Positions 59,705-64,000 of a stretch of DNA of 64,000 bases are shown here, piece by piece (position 1 is the stretch's first letter; every line of letters begins with the position of its first letter). The DNA is taken from positions 51,814,930 through 51,878,929 of the forward strand of contig OZ020589.1 in NCBI GenBank assembly GCA_963971535.1. Direction: 5' to 3'. The notes below the pieces were generated by a model, which was not told where the DNA came from, did no database searches, and saw only the letters and a program-made list of their open reading frames with translations. A program made the translations under genes and the position numbers. The stretch is from Notolepis coatsorum (taxonomy: Eukaryota; Chordata; Actinopteri; Aulopiformes; Paralepididae).

Positions 59705-61104
59705 TGTAACTGAGGGGTACAATTCCCTGACTGTATTGATAAGTATGGTATTATTAAACCACTACTGTCTATGTACTTTAAATACTGGCCACACAGTACA
59801 TGATATAGATATGATGAACACTTTCCCACCTGATGAAACGAAGTCCACACAAATGTATAAATCGAATATTTTATATAGCAAAGGGTATATACAACGTTCA
59901 CTTAATGACATTTATGATTTGAAATGCACTTGTAAGGCAAATGAGTATTCGTAGGTAAATCAACATTGAATGTCCAATCTCTGGTTACGCAGGGAGCAAG
60001 TATACAACCTGGTTCTTTAGGGAACTACAGCGATGGCACTTAAATGACTATAGCTGGATACACTAAAGGGGGGTCCCGCTGGTTGTAAGTCAGTAGGGGG
60101 GGGGGGGTTAGGAGAGCCGCTGGCGGTATCCCATCTGGCCGACGATTTCTTGGGAGAATTCAGAGTGCTGAACACGGTGCCCACAGAACCTCGGTCCGCA
60201 GATGAATACAGCTGGGCCCTCTGGTGGACGGCAGCTGCCGGTCCACAACGAAGAGACGTGAGGCGACCTCACTCGGGGTAGAGCGCCGTCTCACCTGGAC
60301 TCCTCTCCGGGGGGTAGTTCCAACACTCAGCAGTGTTGGCCGTTATCCATGGAATAATCAAAGCACCCAAAGCATGTAGATAATCTAAGCCGTGTAGGGC
60401 TCGACGTCGTCCGGGTGAAGTAATCCAATGTACAGGTCCACTCGTCCTGGCCCGGAGCTCCTCGGATGCAAGCACCACACGTGGTCTGCCCAGCCTGGTT
60501 AAGACTCCAGATAACGTCAGGAACGATGGGGGTACTGCTCACTTTATAACTCTAACCGAACGATGCACCATACATAATAGACTATTATTAACTTAATAGA
60601 AATACGTCCCACTCGACGGTATAGTGCCAAACTATGACAATTCAACTATTAATCCACACGATGTCTCAATGCCTATTCTGAGGCCAAGTAGGCCATACTG
60701 CACCACACGTGCGTCGTGGGTGAGGCTTCACGTCTGTTACTAGGTTGGAGGGTAAAGGACTAATGGACTAAAAAGGAAAGCTCTACTTTACTTGCGCCAT
60801 ATATATATGCGCTGTGAACAAATAGTACCATTCGTATTTCGCCAGACGTATTCCTACGCGGAACCGGGCTTGTAACGACATGTTCGTCGGCACGATTGAA
60901 CTTGAACAAAGGGGCTTGGCTGCTGGCGCCAGGTTCTCGTCCAATGGTAGAATGAAACTATTATGGGCTGTTAGTAGACTAAAGGGATATTCAGTGTATA
61001 TTGTACAAGGAATATACAGGGGATATCAAACGATATACAAATACTATTAAATATATATCCATAAATAAATATATATATTCGGTTTAATCTGATCCTTCAC
61101 AACA
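59705..61104 (-). repeat. LTR of a BEL/Pao retrotransposon, about 1.4 kb
   Basis: On the minus strand it starts TGTTGTGAAGGATCAG, just after a polypurine-like AATTAGGGGGCGGC, and ends CTCAGTTACA at the point where the transposase frame is cut. The length and limits are inferred from TG...CA ends, since there is no second LTR. Confidence 0.6.
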
Positions 61105-61197
61105 GCCGCCCCCTAATTAGTCCCACCTAATTAGCTAAGCAGAGACAGATTAACCGCACTGTCTACCACTCAAGGTCCGCTGTAAGGGTCAGTCAAC

Positions 61198-61911
61198 TCA
61201 CAAAGTCATGGGGTCATGGTCGTCATCGATAGTGTCTGGGAGTCTGGGCAGTTCTATTAGCCTCGCCACGGGTCGTGTGTAAGTTCGCCCTTGGACGAGT
61301 ACTTCAGCTGCTCGGACCTTGCCATCGGCACCGGTGATCACTTTGCTTACGCGGCCAGCCGGCCACATAGCTCTGGGTAGTGACTGGTCGATAATCATGA
61401 CGACTGTTCCTTCTGTCAAATTGTCTCTCTCTTTTACCCACTTCTGGCGGGTCTGTAGAGACGGTAGGTAGTGGAGTAGAAAGCTGTTCCAAAACTTGTC
61501 AGCTAGTACTTGACTGTACCTCCACATTCTTCGGCCGTTCGCTTCTTCAGGCCTGTACATTGTCTGGGGTAGCGCGGGGTCTAGCCGCCCCATCAAGAGT
61601 GTGTTGGGGGTGACTGGGTCGACATCTGCTACATCACTGGAGACGTAGCCGAGGGGCTTGGAGTTCAATACTCCCTCGATCTCCGTGAGGACTGTCATTA
61701 GGACTTCTTCCGCCACAGTCTGGGCCCCAAGCACGGCGTACAGGGCTGTCTTTATAGAACGTACTTCTCGTTCCCAGGTTCCACCGAAGTGGGGTGCGTT
61801 CGGGGGATTAAACTGGAAGTCAATCTGGGATGGAGCGAGGTGGGTCTTAAGTTCTGGGCCCATAGCTTGGAAGCTCTCTCTCAGCTCTCTTTCTTTCATG
61901 TTGGCATCCAT
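61198..61911 (-). pseudogene. BEL/Pao integrase C-terminal region
   Basis: The frame reads ERELRESFQAMGPELKTHL, IDFQFNPPNAPHFGGTWERE, VLTEIEGVLNSKPLGYVSSD, VTPNTLLMGRLDPALPQT, WRYSQVLADKFWNSFLLHYL and LPSLQTRQKWV, ending DHDPMTL-stop. This is the C-terminal part of a BEL/Pao integrase with its conserved GGTWER and the catalytic Glu in EIEGVLNS, followed by the domain typical of this family. Everything upstream (gag, protease, RT, integrase N-terminus) is missing. The first five codons (MDANM) come from the transposon's terminal repeat. Confidence 0.9.
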
Positions 61912-62095
61912 GTATGGCCAAGGGGTGAAAAATGGTCAAATCGGCCATTTTGAAATCCAAAACAATGTAGGTAGGAGTTATCCGATTAGAAAAAGAATCC
62001 CATATTTGAATTCCCCACAAAAGAACACAAATTTTAGACACCCCACTCGATTGATTTTCCAAAAAAAAAAAAGTATGGCCCGCCCTAGTAGGCAT

Positions 62096-63740
62096 GGTCA
62101 CCAAACACTCTTCCTCTATTTTCGTTTCCATCATAACGGATGCCAAGACGCCTTATGTAACTAGTTGTTATGAAAAGATTAGAGAAATTGCGGAATGTTG
62201 AAAGTTTACCGGAGGTTTGCTTACCCCTGGAATCTTCGGGGCATGTTTCAGCGACATGTCGGGCCTATTCCTCGTCTGGTGGCAGCAAGTCGAGGAGCAG
62301 CGTGCAAGGTTTGGCTATCGAGCCGGCTTGTACACAGGTAGGCCCTGTGTCAACAGGCATTGATGTTGGTGTTAGTAATGCTGGTTTGTTTAACCATGTT
62401 GTGTGTCGGCGCCAGGGGCGGGATGGTTTGGTGAACGTTTCACTGCAGTGGACAAGTTCCGAGCGGTCCTGGAAGCGTGCTGCTAAACAACTAAGCTAAA
62501 TGTTGTGCTAAATGTAATGCTAATGCTAAATGCTAACACTACTGCTACGCTGTTCTAATGTCTCCGCCGTGGGATGTGGCCGCTTTTCCCTCCTCTTGCC
62601 CGGTTCATCAATGGAGGTCAGTCGGTAGCTAATGTGGGGGTTTTGCTGAGTCCTATTTTACCCTTTTTACGGGTAAATGGATTGACAACAGGGTAGGCCG
62701 TGGCTAGGTAGCCTAGCCATGTAGCGTTAATCCTGTCCCCCGGCGGGTTTTTTTGAACAGTGTTCCCACCTGGAAGCCGATGCTTGAGGCTCGGTGGGTG
62801 GCAGTAGAGCTATACTACTGCAGGATGGGACTTAACGGCGGCCCGTGTTGTGGCTCAGCTGACTGTTTTCTGTCCATAGTAGCGTTGAACGCTATGCTAT
62901 AGTAGTGTATTGGGCTACTGTTTTGTTCTGTCTCTCTGCTACGAGAATGTCTGGCTATGCTACAGCTTTCTCTCCTCTCAACCATTCATGCTGACGGTCA
63001 ATCGGTGTCTATTGGGGGAGTAGAGCGGGGGGGGGCTTTGTTTAGCTTTTTGGGTAAATGGGCTAAGCTAGGGCTGGTGTGCTGTTGTGAATATTATGAA
63101 TGAATGCGGGACTGGTTCTCTCTGGTCCGCCTCCCCTTAACGTTGTGTACATGGGCTTGCTCATTCTACAGTATTTTCGAGGTCTTTTATTCATTAACCC
63201 CTGCATGGTACACACCACAATGGAGGTTGTTTTTTGCAACCACCACTGGTGCTCCGTGTTAACATCAGTCCTTTGCTTTTGACATATTGAAACAGTGCCC
63301 CGCCCGGCCGACGCCATGGGTGGGTCGGCCTGGCGAGTGGCTGGTGGGCTGCTAAAGCCTGTACCGCCACGGTATGGAATTGGCAGCGGTTAGAACTGTG
63401 TTCGAATTGCTGTTTTTTCTATAAAAAAAATTGTGTCTGGTGGCGGGGCCTTGAGGGCCAGCCGACGTCGACACATCGCGCAAGGTTGTTGACGTTATTA
63501 GCTTTGACCTAGCCGCAAGCTATAACCGCTCATGGTTCCCCTCTCCGCAGGGGATTTTGGTCATCTGCTGGAGCGTGGGCGGTATTGTCCTAGGCCCCAC
63601 ACCGCCTCACACCACGCAGCCAGAAGAAGAGAGAGCACGGCCTCGTCAGCGGCGATGACGAGGCCCTCGACAGGCGGCCATGTTTTTCCCCCGCCAGAGG
63701 TATCCTGGGAAGGTTCAGCATTTTTTGGATCGTCTCCTAC
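62096..63740 (+). mobile_element. DIRS copy B, promoter-proximal and gag region
   Basis: Homologous to 52040-53400 of copy A and to 2600-3950 of copy C in reverse. It includes the retroposon-tail-like segment near 63100-63200 and the CGCAAGGTT/AGCTTTGACCTAGCCGCAAG block at 63480-63520. Frames are short and broken. A 71-codon frame at 63532-63747 has PHTASHHAARRRESTASSAA and GGHVFPPPEVSW, matching copy A's gag-region text. Confidence 0.75.
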
Positions 63741-64000
63741 CTGTTGAACACTGTCAGGTGGGGGTCTGGTTCTCCTCCATAGACCTGTAGGATGCGTATT
63801 CGCATCTCCGATCTTCCATCCTAGGGCTTACGCTTCCTTTGCAGGGTTAGCGTATGAGTACCAGAGGCTGCCGTTCGGTTTTCTCTGGCTCCCCGCATCT
63901 TCACCAAGTGCGTGGAGGCCGCACTGGGGCCTCTGTGTCATCAGGGGTAACGAAGTGTATTCTGCCCTGACGACGTTCTGGTCCTTCGCGGTCAAGGTGG
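63741..64000 (+). pseudogene. DIRS reverse transcriptase fragment, cut by the window end
   Basis: The frames give VWFSSIDL, a stop, DAYSHLRSS, AYEYQRLPFGFLW, HLHQVRGGRTGAS and, at the last bases, DDVLVLRGQ, which holds the catalytic DD. It is the counterpart of the copy C RT at 1-540. A stop in SIDL-stop-DAY occurs in both copies, so it is either inherited from a common defective parent or a shared substitution. Confidence 0.75.

Larger units (their letters stand above)
57832..62087. mobile_element. Unclassified DNA transposon with 192-bp terminal inverted repeats, 4.26 kb
   Basis: Both ends start TAGGGCGGGCCAT, followed by a T run and AAAATCAATCGAGTGGGGTG. The inverted repeats span about 57832-58008 and 61896-62087 and are nearly identical. 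The 8-bp duplication GTAGGCAT is exact (57824-57831 and 62088-62095). The subterminal left side repeats the TIR's inner part (ATTTCAAAATGGC to GATGCCAACATG) about three times to 58310. A transposase-like gene lies at 58760-59700 and a BEL/Pao fragment at 59705-61897 replaces its distal part. The 8-bp duplication fits hAT, P or a few other superfamilies; the ends do not look like typical hAT. Confidence 0.85.
54412..64000 (+). mobile_element. DIRS element with nested insertions (copy B), continuing past the window
   Basis: Pieces at 54412-54477, 57730-57831 and 62096-64000 join into one DIRS left end homologous to copy A. They run through the terminal repeat, the segment with CCTGCCGGGTCCCGCCCC, the promoter-proximal part ending TTTCCATCATAACGG and then the gag region. 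Two DNA transposons separate the pieces. Compared with copy C, sequence between the gag region and the RT (near 63700-63740) is missing. The RT runs to the last base of the window. Confidence 0.85.

Overview
The window looks like nuclear DNA of a ray-finned (teleost) fish. It has abundant microsatellites, tRNA-derived SINEs of the kind found in fish, and L2-like and Tx1-like LINEs. It also carries gypsy and BEL/Pao LTR elements, several DIRS-type (tyrosine-recombinase) retrotransposons and many short hAT-like elements. Only one piece of a conventional host gene is visible: a 110-bp exon at 16791-16900, flanked by AG and GT, encoding part of the ligand-binding domain of a neuronal nicotinic acetylcholine receptor alpha subunit (alpha7-like). 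Much of the window may therefore be intron or flank of that gene. There are no bacterial operons, CRISPR arrays or prophage-like features.

Layout. 1-4062 is a decayed DIRS element on the minus strand, interrupted by a hAT element (1432-2307). 4063-6704 holds hAT-like elements and a retroposon tail. 6705-8800 is a frameshifted Tx1-like LINE, followed by a 200-base assembly gap and a truncated L2-like reverse transcriptase (9001-9578). 9.9-16 kb is mostly simple repeats, a perfect 48-bp-arm palindrome, a hAT element and a small piggyBac-like element. The receptor exon lies at 16.8 kb, only 10 bases upstream of a 350-bp TCTTC array. 17.2-23.1 kb contains SINEs, a hAT inside a palindromic element and a 1.33-kb direct duplication that carries a SINE in both copies. 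23.2-24.5 kb is a pyrimidine tract. 24.7-30.0 kb is a DIRS-like element that retains inverted terminal repeats and an internal complementary region, and contains a 5S rRNA-like sequence. 30.1-32.3 kb is an L2-like LINE with an uninterrupted 500-codon RT reading frame.

34.0-35.7 kb is a foldback element carrying a hAT. 36.8-41.6 kb is a gypsy chromodomain retrotransposon with both LTRs and a 5-bp target duplication. 42.4-47.5 kb is a second gypsy element on the minus strand, whose gag zinc knuckle is split by a solo LTR. 47.5-49.6 kb is a pair of 0.6-kb LTRs around non-coding sequence.

51.7-64.0 kb is the most structured part. A 29-bp minisatellite has been entered by two DIRS elements at the same GTT position of its repeat unit. 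The second copy is itself interrupted by two DNA transposons: a TA-flanked one containing a solo LTR and a hAT, and an unclassified one with 192-bp terminal inverted repeats and an 8-bp target duplication. The latter encodes a broken transposase-like protein and contains a BEL/Pao fragment. Insertions can be ordered by nesting. Nearly every coding region of a mobile element is frameshifted or truncated. The main exceptions are the L2 reverse transcriptase, the gypsy pol and integrase segments and a short DIRS gag-region frame.
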